A stretch of DNA of 55,390 nt from Mariprofundaceae bacterium (lineage in GTDB: Bacteria > Pseudomonadota > Zetaproteobacteria > Mariprofundales > Mariprofundaceae): the NCBI GenBank assembly GCA_021772895.1, contig JAJFLC010000014.1, positions 1 through 55,390 on the forward strand, written 5' to 3'. Below, in pieces: positions 1-7,421 of this stretch (position 1 is the stretch's first letter; each line of letters begins with the position of its first letter). Under the pieces are notes generated by a model, which saw nothing but the letters and a program-made list of their open reading frames with translations, was not told the origin of the DNA and did not search any database. Made by a program: the position numbers and the translations under genes.

Positions 1-3000
1 AGGCAAAGGTTGTGACCACGCCGTTGGCAGCCGTGCTTTGAATCAGATGATCTGCATCATCATAGGCGTAGGTGACAATCTCGGCATTGGCATTGGTGAC
101 AGCAATCAGGCGTCCCAGTGCATCATAGGTATTGGTGCTGAGCTTGCCCGACTCATCGGTTGTGGTCAGAAGCCTGCCCACCATGTCATAAGTGCTGGAT
201 GTGGCCGTGGCATCGGCATGCGTGGTTGAGGTCAGGCGACCATCGGCATCGTAGGCCATTGTTTCCGAGGTGGCTGAAACACCGGCTGCATCGAGAATAT
301 CACGCGCTGTCAGATTGCCCTTGGCATCAAAGGTGGAGCTTACAGTCGTACCATCCGGCCGGGTGACCGTCAGTGGGCGGTGTTCAACATCATAGGTGTA
401 AGTAGTGACCAGACCCGCTGCATCGGTGGTCGAGACCAGATCACCGGCTGCGTCATAGCTGTTCGTGGTGGTCGTACCATCGGCATAGGCAACGAAGAGA
501 ACACGATCTCTGGTATCATACGTGTAAGTCGTGGTGCTGCCCGATTCATCAGTCAGTGAAACCAGTCGTCCTGCACCATCATAGAGCATCGAACGCGTAG
601 AACCATCAGGATTGGTAATCGAGGCCACCTGACCAAACAGATCATAGCTGTACGAAGTCACGCCGCCATCAGCAGCCGTGACAGATGCCAGCGTGCCATT
701 GATGTTCCATGTATTGCCGGTGATGTTACCCAGCGCATCGGTAGCAGTGATACGACGCCCGGAAACATCATAGCTGTAGCTGCTGGTATTAAGCAGTGCA
801 TCGGTCACGCTCGCAACATGGCCAGCGCCATCATACGTGTAAGCCGTCGTGCGCTGCACGGCCGTACCAACCGCCTCCGTGTTTGTCAGAAGACGACCGT
901 TGGCATCGTAGGTGTAGCTGTTGGCTTTGCCCTGTTTATCGGTGTCGCCAATAAGAAGGCCTGTTACCGGATCAAGGGTGAAATCTGTCGCTGTGCCACA
1001 GGCGCAAGCGCCACCTGAAACCGAGGTGACAGACGGAATACCATTATCATTTGTGATTATATAGGTACGAACTGTGCCATCGGATTCTGTTACAGAGACC
1101 GTGCCATCAACATTGTAGGTAATCGTATCGCTATAACCGATTAACGGTAATGCAGAGACCGTGGCGCGGTCCTGAGCATCATACGTCACCTGTTTATAGA
1201 CACGGCCAGCCTCATCGATCACCTGAGTCAGGTTGTGGATGTCGTTTACATCAGCATAAACATATTGGCGTGACGTGCCATCAGGATACGTCACAGAGAC
1301 CAGGTTGTTGTTCACATCGTAAGCATAGCTCCATACACGACCCGTTGGGCCAGTGATGGATGCGATATGACCACCCGCATCTACAGCCACAGCCACACTG
1401 CGTCCATGCGGATCGGTGATGCTGACAGGGTTACCCGACACATCATAAGCAACAGAAGTTGCCTGGCCGTCTTCACTGTTCAATGAAATAAGCTTGCCAG
1501 CCAAATCAAAATCAGCGTAAGAACCATTGTGATGGGTATAACGCCAACCGGTGGCCGTAGCCACCACCATCTCATCCATGCGTTCCAACTGACGAACATA
1601 CGTGCCCGTGCCATCATCATTAAACACCATCAGCTTACCATCTGCACGACGGATGGTGACTTGGCCCGCTACAGGCGGTGTTAATGTCCAGCCATAACTA
1701 TAAGTCCAGCCATAACCCATGCGGCCATTGTGATTGGATTGCGAGTGATAGTTGCGTTCAATATTCAGACCACCGATCGAAAGATCATTTTCTGAATGCT
1801 CTTTGTTACCCGTAGCCAGACGGATCGGGTTCGGTGTCGTCTGGTTACTACTAAGCGAACAGCCTCCACCCGCACTAGGTTCACCTGATGAACCACCTGG
1901 CGCACCACTACCGGAGTTCGTATCCGGCCCACCCGGGGTGGATTGTGGAATATCCACAGCTGGCGGTGGTGGTGCCACGACTGTGATTGTAACTGGTGAA
2001 ATACTGGCAAGCTGTTCTGCTATACTACCGGAAGCTGTAAGCTGATAGCTTCCGAGGCCCAACCCGATTGTTGGAAATGAAAAAACATAGTTTCCTGACC
2101 CATTGATGGAGATCGCTTGCGTCTGACCACCCATATGAACAATCACACTGCCTGTGAAAGGACATGTCGATGTGTTACTTACTTTGAGTGTGCCCGTAAC
2201 GGGCATACCCGACTCAACCGAGACAGGGTTGACTGCAAGTGTAGCTGTCTGATTAGCTGCTAATACTTGTACCGTTGCCGAACCTACCCCTGTTTTGCCA
2301 CTATTGTTAGAAATTGCTGTTGCACTGAAAACCAGACTCTTCCCCTCATATCCTGCAGCAGAGAACCCCTGTGACAAACCAAATGAAGCTTGAAATTCGT
2401 AACCGACAGTACTCCTTCCTGATGAGAGTGAATAACCACGCGAAAGCACCCTTCCATCAGGTAGTGTTAATGCGACTGTTCCACCTGTACCTGCAGGTTC
2501 CACAATAGTAACACTACCTGTAATTATCTCACAGCTACCAATAACTGTCTTATTAAGATTTATGGTAACTCTAGGTGCAAATTTCCACTTACAAACAGGG
2601 GATACGCCACCCTGAAAGTTGTTTGGATGTATACTTGTTCCACAATACCGGGCCCAATTAGTTTGTTCGTATGAAACTCCAGCAGTCATGGTCCCAGATT
2701 GACCAACCTGGATGTCTTCTGTGGCCACACCATTATAGCCAGGATCACAATAACCATTGCGTATACGTGTCTGACCTTCAAGAAGAGTAGTATGTGGCTT
2801 GGATACAGTACCTTTAAAATACGACTTATAAGAAGCCGTTTCATATATCACTTCAGCAGGAGACCATGTCCCATAATTGGTAATCTTGCATTCTGCTGCG
2901 TATAGAGAACTTATTGAGCTAAAAACAACCATCAAACTAAAAAGAAAAAGAGAAAGAGAGAACACCATCCTTTCATCCAGCTTACTGCGATACTGATTAT

Positions 3001-3025
3001 TTAAATATGAATTAGCTTGATTCAA
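1..3025 (-). CDS. RHS/YD-repeat protein, secreted (C-terminus beyond left edge)
   Basis: One open minus-strand frame, about 1,008 codons, leaves the window at base 1, so the variable C-terminus (often a toxin in RHS proteins) is not seen. The TTG at 3025 has a strong purine-rich ribosome site (GGAGAGGGGG) about 6 nt upstream; an in-frame ATG lies at 2968. The N-terminus carries a hydrophobic signal sequence ending near LYAAEC. Next come Ig-like beta segments, a Pro/Gly/Ser-rich linker (about 1,880-1,970), an RHS N-terminal (DUF6531-like) block containing GGLNIERNYHSQ and GYGWTYSYGW, and many YD repeats such as YAYDDADHL down to the edge. RHS proteins form large beta shells, often around a C-terminal effector. 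The Ig-like domains suggest surface display, which is inference. No immunity gene can be assessed. Confidence 0.88.
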   Translation of the reverse strand, partial: MNQANSYLNNQYRSKLDERMVFSLSLFLFSLMVVFSSISSLYAAECKITNYGTWSPAEVIYETASYKSYFKGTVSKPHTTLLEGQTRIRNGYCDPGYNGVATEDIQVGQSGTMTAGVSYEQTNWARYCGTSIHPNNFQGGVSPVCKWKFAPRVTINLNKTVIGSCEIITGSVTIVEPAGTGGTVALTLPDGRVLSRGYSLSSGRSTVGYEFQASFGLSQGFSAAGYEGKSLVFSATAISNNSGKTGVGSATVQVLAANQTATLAVNPVSVESGMPVTGTLKVSNTSTCPFTGSVIVHMGGQTQAISINGSGNYVFSFPTIGLGLGSYQLTASGSIAEQLASISPVTITVVAPPPPAVDIPQSTPGGPDTNSGSGAPGGSSGEPSAGGGCSLSSNQTTPNPIRLATGNKEHSENDLSIGGLNIERNYHSQSNHNGRMGYGWTYSYGWTLTPPVAGQVTIRRADGKLMVFNDDGTGTYVRQLERMDEMVVATATGWRYTHHNGSYADFDLAGKLISLNSEDGQATSVAYDVSGNPVSITDPHGRSVAVAVDAGGHIASITGPTGRVWSYAYDVNNNLVSVTYPDGTSRQYVYADVNDIHNLTQVIDEAGRVYKQVTYDAQDRATVSALPLIGYSDTITYNVDGTVSVTESDGTVRTYIITNDNGIPSVTSVSGGACACGTATDFTLDPVTGLLIGDTDKQGKANSYTYDANGRLLTNTEAVGTAVQRTTAYTYDGAGHVASVTDALLNTSSYSYDVSGRRITATDALGNITGNTWNINGTLASVTAADGGVTSYSYDLFGQVASITNPDGSTRSMLYDGAGRLVSLTDESGSTTTYTYDTRDRVLFVAYADGTTTTNSYDAAGDLVSTTDAAGLVTTYTYDVEHRPLTVTRPDGTTVSSTFDAKGNLTARDILDAAGVSATSETMAYDADGRLTSTTHADATATSSTYDMVGRLLTTTDESGKLSTNTYDALGRLIAVTNANAEIVTYAYDDADHLIQSTAANGVVTTFA

Positions 3026-3210
3026 AATGCTATCCCCCTCTCCCAAGAGTTATTTTAGATGAATCAGTAAAAAGAAAAGGGAGGGGAATGTCAAATGACA
3101 ATATTACGCATGAGAGAGAAACAGCAATAAAAGGGCTATACATTCCCTGCATTTATTACGTTCATGACACTATCCACACATGTTATTTATGTTTGGGAAA
3201 ATGCTGATAC

Positions 3211-4026
3211 ATGCAACCTGAAACAACCCAACGCTTCCCATATGTAAACCCGACATGCAATCCCCATTTGTGCCAAACATGCCTGCCCCGTATCATCGGC
3301 GGCATGCGACTTACCAAAGAATTTCGAGATCAATTCTCCCAACATGAAATGCGTACCCATGGCCGCAAAAATGGCTTTGTCACAACCGGACAGGAGGCAC
3401 GCCTGAGCAAATGGCTGCCTATCATTGGCCTGAGTAAAACTATGACACTCAACGATGCCAGAATTCCAGATGACTCCCCCATTGTGATGGAGATTGGTTT
3501 TGGCAATGGTGATTTTCTGGTTCAACTGGCAACCCGCCACCCGGACTGGACATTGATTGGCGTAGAAATTTACCTGCCCGGTGTCGCCAAGGCTGTCGGG
3601 CGACTTGAAGATGCAGAGGTGATTGAACGCACCCGAATCACCCAGCTCCCTGCCCAGTTTGTTTTACAAAATCAGGTACAGGAAGCACAGCTTGATGGTA
3701 TCGTGGTGAATCACCCTGACCCGTGGCCCAAAGCCCGCCACCATAAACGTCGAATCATTCAAAAAGATTTTGCCCAATTGATGGTCAGCCGGCTGAAACC
3801 GGGTGGTTTTATCAAACTGGCCTCAGATGTTCAGGAACTGGCCGAATGGATGCGTACCATTCTTGATGCAACACCGGGACTTCGTAACATCGCCGGAAAA
3901 TCCGGTTATATTGATCGGGATGAAAACCGGGTATTTACCAAATTTGAACAACGTGGCATCCGTGAAGGTCGCACAAGTCAATTTTTGCACTATATTAAAG
4001 AGACAAACACAGGGAAGAAAACATGA
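3211..4026 (+). CDS. trmB: tRNA (guanine-N7-)-methyltransferase
   Basis: TrmB methylates G46 of tRNA using S-adenosylmethionine. Visible marks, numbering from 3211: the SAM-binding loop MEIGFGNGD at about 93-101, the tRNA/substrate segment HPDPWPKARHHKRR at 158-171 (usual form FPDPWPK) and the C-terminal TKFEQRG at 223-229. The frame opens at 3211, but family members usually begin close to the MRTHGRKNG segment, so ATG 3304 or 3349 may be the real start; none has a convincing ribosome site. It is the first gene of a plus operon and overlaps the next gene by 4 bp (ATGA). Function is secure; only the start is in doubt. Confidence 0.93.
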   Translation: MQPETTQRFPYVNPTCNPHLCQTCLPRIIGGMRLTKEFRDQFSQHEMRTHGRKNGFVTTGQEARLSKWLPIIGLSKTMTLNDARIPDDSPIVMEIGFGNGDFLVQLATRHPDWTLIGVEIYLPGVAKAVGRLEDAEVIERTRITQLPAQFVLQNQVQEAQLDGIVVNHPDPWPKARHHKRRIIQKDFAQLMVSRLKPGGFIKLASDVQELAEWMRTILDATPGLRNIAGKSGYIDRDENRVFTKFEQRGIREGRTSQFLHYIKETNTGKKT

Positions 4027-4934
4027 GCCTTAAAACCAATCGAGATCAACTTGTGATGACTGCTGTACAGGGCGGCGTTGCTGCTGCCCATCAGTGGGCA
4101 CCATTTGAAGTCGGCGCAGCAGGTGAAATCTTCTCCTGGCCTTCTACCGGTGGCATCACCTACAACGTTAAAATCGGCGATTCAGTCTTTGGCTGGGCCG
4201 GTGAACATATTGAATCCGGCGTTTCAAGCAAGCTGGATCATAAAAACAATAAATGTGCGTCGGGATACCAGTTCATGTCCTGCTGTGGCAATCAGGTGCG
4301 GGTAATCTCCGGTGAAGCCAAAGGCGAGATTGGTACCGTATTGGGGCATCACGGGGGTGTGGATCATCTGATGCTCGATTTCCCTGATGAGACATTGGAA
4401 AAACTGACCTGCGATGACAAGTTTCTTGTCAAAGGCCATGGTCAGGGTATGAAACTCATCGATCACGATGAGGTGTTTATCTACAACCTTGATCCTGACC
4501 TGCTTGGAAAATGGGGTCTTAAAGAACGCAAAGACGGCAAAATTGAAGTGCCTGTGCATGTGATGGTGCCGGGTTATGCCATGGGCAGCGGCATTGGTGC
4601 GCTTTCGATGACAACCGGAGACTATGACATCCTCTGCCATGATGATACGGTGGTGAAAGAGTATCATCTCGACAAACTCCGCTTTGGTGATTTTGTTGCT
4701 GTGCTTGATCATGACAATCGTTATGGACGTACCTATCGCAAGGGCTCGATTACCATTGGTGTGGTGATCCATTCCGATTCTCCGCTGGGAGGCCATGGCC
4801 CCGGCATGATGACACTGATGACGTGCACGACAGATAAGTTGGTGCCTGTGCTCAGCGATAAAGCCAATGTTGGTGCAGTGTTAAATATCGGACGCTACGC
4901 ATCACCAGATGCTGCATCCAAACACGGTGTATAA
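4023..4934 (+). CDS. DUF4438 domain-containing protein
   Basis: A 303-residue soluble protein without signal peptide or membrane segment. It matches the DUF4438 family as I know it, notably the C-terminal HSDSPLGGHGPGM at 250-262 and long runs of short beta strands. No biochemical function is established for the family to my knowledge. The protein is rich in His and Asp (KGHGQGMKLIDHDE, LDHDNRYGRTY), which could bind metal; that is inference. It starts inside the end of trmB (ATGA overlap), so its translation is probably coupled to that gene. Confidence 0.8.
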   Translation: MSLKTNRDQLVMTAVQGGVAAAHQWAPFEVGAAGEIFSWPSTGGITYNVKIGDSVFGWAGEHIESGVSSKLDHKNNKCASGYQFMSCCGNQVRVISGEAKGEIGTVLGHHGGVDHLMLDFPDETLEKLTCDDKFLVKGHGQGMKLIDHDEVFIYNLDPDLLGKWGLKERKDGKIEVPVHVMVPGYAMGSGIGALSMTTGDYDILCHDDTVVKEYHLDKLRFGDFVAVLDHDNRYGRTYRKGSITIGVVIHSDSPLGGHGPGMMTLMTCTTDKLVPVLSDKANVGAVLNIGRYASPDAASKHGV

Positions 4935-4939
4935 CGCCT

Positions 4940-5509
4940 ATGTATAAACCCGTCACATGCCTGTTTCTCCTGATGTCGCTGTTATGGAGCAGTATCGCAG
5001 CGGCAGAAATCTATAAATGGGTGGATGCGTCTGGAAAGACCCACTACACAGACAAGCCAGTGAGTGGATCAAAACAGCAAAACTCGGGAAGCATCAATGC
5101 AATATCCAATCCGGCATTTAATCTTGAAAAGACAAAAATGCAGATGAAGTACATCGAGCGCAACGGTAATATGTTTGTATCAGGTCGGGTAAATGGCATT
5201 GCAATGCAATTTGTGGTTGATACAGGCGCGACTTATGTGGCGATCCCACCTGCCATTGCCAAACGTGCCCGACTTGATACACGCAATGCACAGAAAGTCA
5301 CCCTACAGACTGCCAATGGAAAAATCCTTGCGCCCTTGATATCCGTATCCAATGTTGAAGCAGGTGGCATCAAACAACAAAACATTCTTTCCACCGTGCA
5401 GAAGCTCTCACCGGACGGCACCACAGGCCTGCTTGGCATGAGTTTTCTCTCAGGCTTTCGCATGACCATTGATCAGGACAGGAAAATGATCCTGCTTGAG
5501 AAAAAATAA
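4940..5509 (+). CDS. Periplasmic retropepsin-like aspartic protease with DUF4124 N-domain
   Basis: A 189-residue exported protein. Residues 1-22 form a signal peptide (cleavage likely after SIAAA). Residues 25-40 are a DUF4124 motif (YKWVDASGKTHYTDKP). The rest is a TIGR02281-type clan AA protease: FVVDTGAT at 91-98 with the catalytic Asp at 94, and LLGMSFL near 155-162. Retropepsin-like enzymes have one Asp per chain and act as dimers, so a homodimer in the periplasm is expected. The substrate is unknown. It lies 5 bp after the DUF4438 gene and 2 bp before the next gene. Confidence 0.87.
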   Translation: MYKPVTCLFLLMSLLWSSIAAAEIYKWVDASGKTHYTDKPVSGSKQQNSGSINAISNPAFNLEKTKMQMKYIERNGNMFVSGRVNGIAMQFVVDTGATYVAIPPAIAKRARLDTRNAQKVTLQTANGKILAPLISVSNVEAGGIKQQNILSTVQKLSPDGTTGLLGMSFLSGFRMTIDQDRKMILLEKK

Positions 5510-5511
5510 AC

Positions 5512-6342
5512 ATGCCTGATCAAACATTGATTCGCGCGGCCTGCATCCAGCTCAATTCAGGTGCAGATCAAAACATCAATCTTGCGCGGGTTGCCTCGTT
5601 GATAGAAGAAGCTTCAGAACAGGATTGTGAACTTCTGCTTCTACCTGAAAATTTCTCTTTCATGGGCGCCGATGAAGCTGATAAATTGGCCATTGCTGAA
5701 AAACAAAAGGATTCGACTGTATTGGCCTTTCTTGCAGATCAGGCACGTGAACATAGAATCGTTATCGTTGGTGGAAGTGTTCCCTTAAAAAGTGAGCACA
5801 GCGATAAAATACGCAACAGTTGCCCTGTTTTTTCATCCGCAGGCGAATGCATTGCTTGTTATGATAAAATACATCTTTTTGATGTGGATCTGCCGGATGA
5901 GCATTATTGCGAATCAGAGAGCATTAAAGCAGGCCGATTGCCTGAACATGTCAGCTTTGATGGCTGGAACATTGGCCTGAGCATCTGTTACGACCTGCGT
6001 TTCCCTGAGCTTTATCGTCATTACAGCAATTTAGGGTGTAATATTCTCACCGTGCCTGCCGCATTTACTGTGCCAACAGGTCAAGTACACTGGGAAACAT
6101 TATTGCGAGCCCGAGCGATTGAAAATCAGGCCTATGTGCTTGCAGCGGGGCAATGTGGTACACATCCAGGTGAAAGAAAAACATGGGGGCATTCCATGAT
6201 GATTAACCCTTGGGGCGAAGTCATTGCCTCTTTTGAAAATGAAGCCGAAAACAGAGAAGGCATCATTGTTGCAGATTTTTCACTCAACAATTTGAATAAA
6301 ATACGCCAAACTATGCCAGTGTTGAACCATCGGAGGCTTTAA
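5512..6342 (+). CDS. Carbon-nitrogen hydrolase, Nit1/Nit2 type
   Basis: A 276-residue nitrilase-superfamily amidase. The full catalytic triad is visible: Glu46 (LLLPENF), Lys119 (CYDKIHLFDVDLPD) and Cys159 (SICYDLRFPELYR). The segment HLFDVDLPD and the overall length are typical of the Nit branch, whose members hydrolyse deaminated glutathione or act as omega-amidases on alpha-ketoglutaramate. Sequence alone does not separate these roles here. The protein is cytoplasmic. The gene is in the trmB operon with 2- and 7-bp gaps on either side. In many proteobacteria this gene neighbours tldD or rng; neither is present here. Confidence 0.92.
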   Translation: MPDQTLIRAACIQLNSGADQNINLARVASLIEEASEQDCELLLLPENFSFMGADEADKLAIAEKQKDSTVLAFLADQAREHRIVIVGGSVPLKSEHSDKIRNSCPVFSSAGECIACYDKIHLFDVDLPDEHYCESESIKAGRLPEHVSFDGWNIGLSICYDLRFPELYRHYSNLGCNILTVPAAFTVPTGQVHWETLLRARAIENQAYVLAAGQCGTHPGERKTWGHSMMINPWGEVIASFENEAENREGIIVADFSLNNLNKIRQTMPVLNHRRL

Positions 6343-6349
6343 TCTTAAT

Positions 6350-6814
6350 ATGAATCATGCCAAAACAGAGCCGCGCAATGAACCGGACAGGGAACAATTA
6401 CGTGCCCATCGCCAGGTTTTATGGGATGCGTGGCAGCGTGCAAAAGATCATTTACCACTTGATGCCATGCAGATTCGCATTGCGCGTGTGATTGAAATGC
6501 ATCCTGAACATCATCATTTTTTTGATGATATGGAGTCTTTCCTCGATCGCGATTTTCATGTCGATGATGGTATGAATCCTTACCTGCATCTTTCTCTGCA
6601 TCTGGCACTGGAAGAGCAGGTTGCCACCAAACAACCGCCGGAAGTTGGTACCGCTCTTGAACATATGATGACACATAAAGGTATCAGTCGTCATGATGCA
6701 TTGCACCGGGTTTTGGAAATACTGGCCGAATCAGTCTATTACGCGCAGCGTGAGGGGCGAGATCCCGATGTTTTGCAATACCTCACTCGGGTAAAGGAGT
6801 TAATGCAGAAATGA
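6350..6814 (+). CDS. DUF1841 family protein
   Basis: A 154-residue soluble, mostly helical protein. The diagnostic segment NPYLHLSLHLALEEQ sits near residues 76-90, followed by a helical tail (HDALHRVLEILAESVYYAQ). DUF1841 proteins have no assigned function that I know of; the conserved HLSLHLA segment with flanking acidic residues might be a metal or ligand site, which is inference. A GGAGG lies about 13 nt upstream of the ATG. The stop overlaps the next start (ATGA), so the two are probably co-translated. Confidence 0.85.
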   Translation: MNHAKTEPRNEPDREQLRAHRQVLWDAWQRAKDHLPLDAMQIRIARVIEMHPEHHHFFDDMESFLDRDFHVDDGMNPYLHLSLHLALEEQVATKQPPEVGTALEHMMTHKGISRHDALHRVLEILAESVYYAQREGRDPDVLQYLTRVKELMQK

Positions 6815-7164
6815 TCCGTAGTATTTTTGTATCCATGCTCTTCTTTTTTGGGCCGGCAATGCTGATGTTTATGCTCAGAAACCTTTTTCTCTTTTCAAGA
6901 GCATGGTTTCGTCTTAAGCAGGCACAAAAAAAACAGGAAGCAGAAATCATCGATGTCACACCGCAAAAACATGGCTCACCTTCGGTTTTGTTTAATATTT
7001 CAGCCATCATCATTGGTTTGACCTGTGCTATTTTAGCCTGGCAGAAAATGACCAGCGCCCCCGAAGAGAAACAATATTATGTTCCTGCACATGTGAATGA
7101 AGAGGGGAAGGTAATCCCCGGAAAACTGGTGCCGATTAAAAAGTTTACAGCACCAGACCAGTAA
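6811..7164 (+). CDS. Small membrane protein of unknown function
   Basis: A 117-residue protein with two likely transmembrane helices, at about 4-28 and 56-76, joined by a basic and acidic loop (RLKQAQKKQEAEIID). The C-terminal tail of about 40 residues is hydrophilic. I do not recognise a family. It overlaps the DUF1841 gene by 4 bp and ends the trmB operon. Its stop codon (7162-7164) directly abuts the stop of the convergent zinc-ribbon gene at 7165. Confidence 0.65.
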   Translation: MIRSIFVSMLFFFGPAMLMFMLRNLFLFSRAWFRLKQAQKKQEAEIIDVTPQKHGSPSVLFNISAIIIGLTCAILAWQKMTSAPEEKQYYVPAHVNEEGKVIPGKLVPIKKFTAPDQ

Positions 7165-7314
7165 TCAAATTTGAAATTTTTGTGTTGCCTCAAGATCAAC
7201 TTTTGTTTTTTTAGGACGGATATTGGTGCCACACTTGGGGCACTCATAGATATCTGCTTTTTCCGCCTGAAATTTTTCCTGACATTTTGGGCATGTCATT
7301 TTAACCTGACTCAT
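7165..7314 (-). CDS. 49-residue zinc-ribbon protein
   Basis: A short minus-strand gene with an excellent ribosome site (AAGGAGAGG, about 4 nt before the ATG at 7314). The product has two CPxC knuckles, C8-P-K-C11 and C25-P-K-C28, spaced as in a zinc ribbon, then a basic stretch (RPKKTK). It resembles small FmdB-like or MJ0042-like zinc ribbons, but I cannot place it in one family. A role in regulation or RNA/DNA binding is only a guess. The facing plus-strand frame over the same bases (7171-7425) has no features of a real protein. Confidence 0.8.
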   Translation of the reverse strand: MSQVKMTCPKCQEKFQAEKADIYECPKCGTNIRPKKTKVDLEATQKFQI

Positions 7315-7421
7315 AACCTCTCCTTGTTAAACGATCAAGTGCTTATGCCATCAACATCAGCTATTGAAATCGTAATGCTCAATAAAATCAAGTTCCAATC
7401 TGAAAACACGTTCAAAACAGA

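Noticed and set aside
4224-4796. 190-residue minus-strand frame inside the DUF4438 gene
   Set aside because: A His-rich shadow of the real gene without a ribosome site or known domain.
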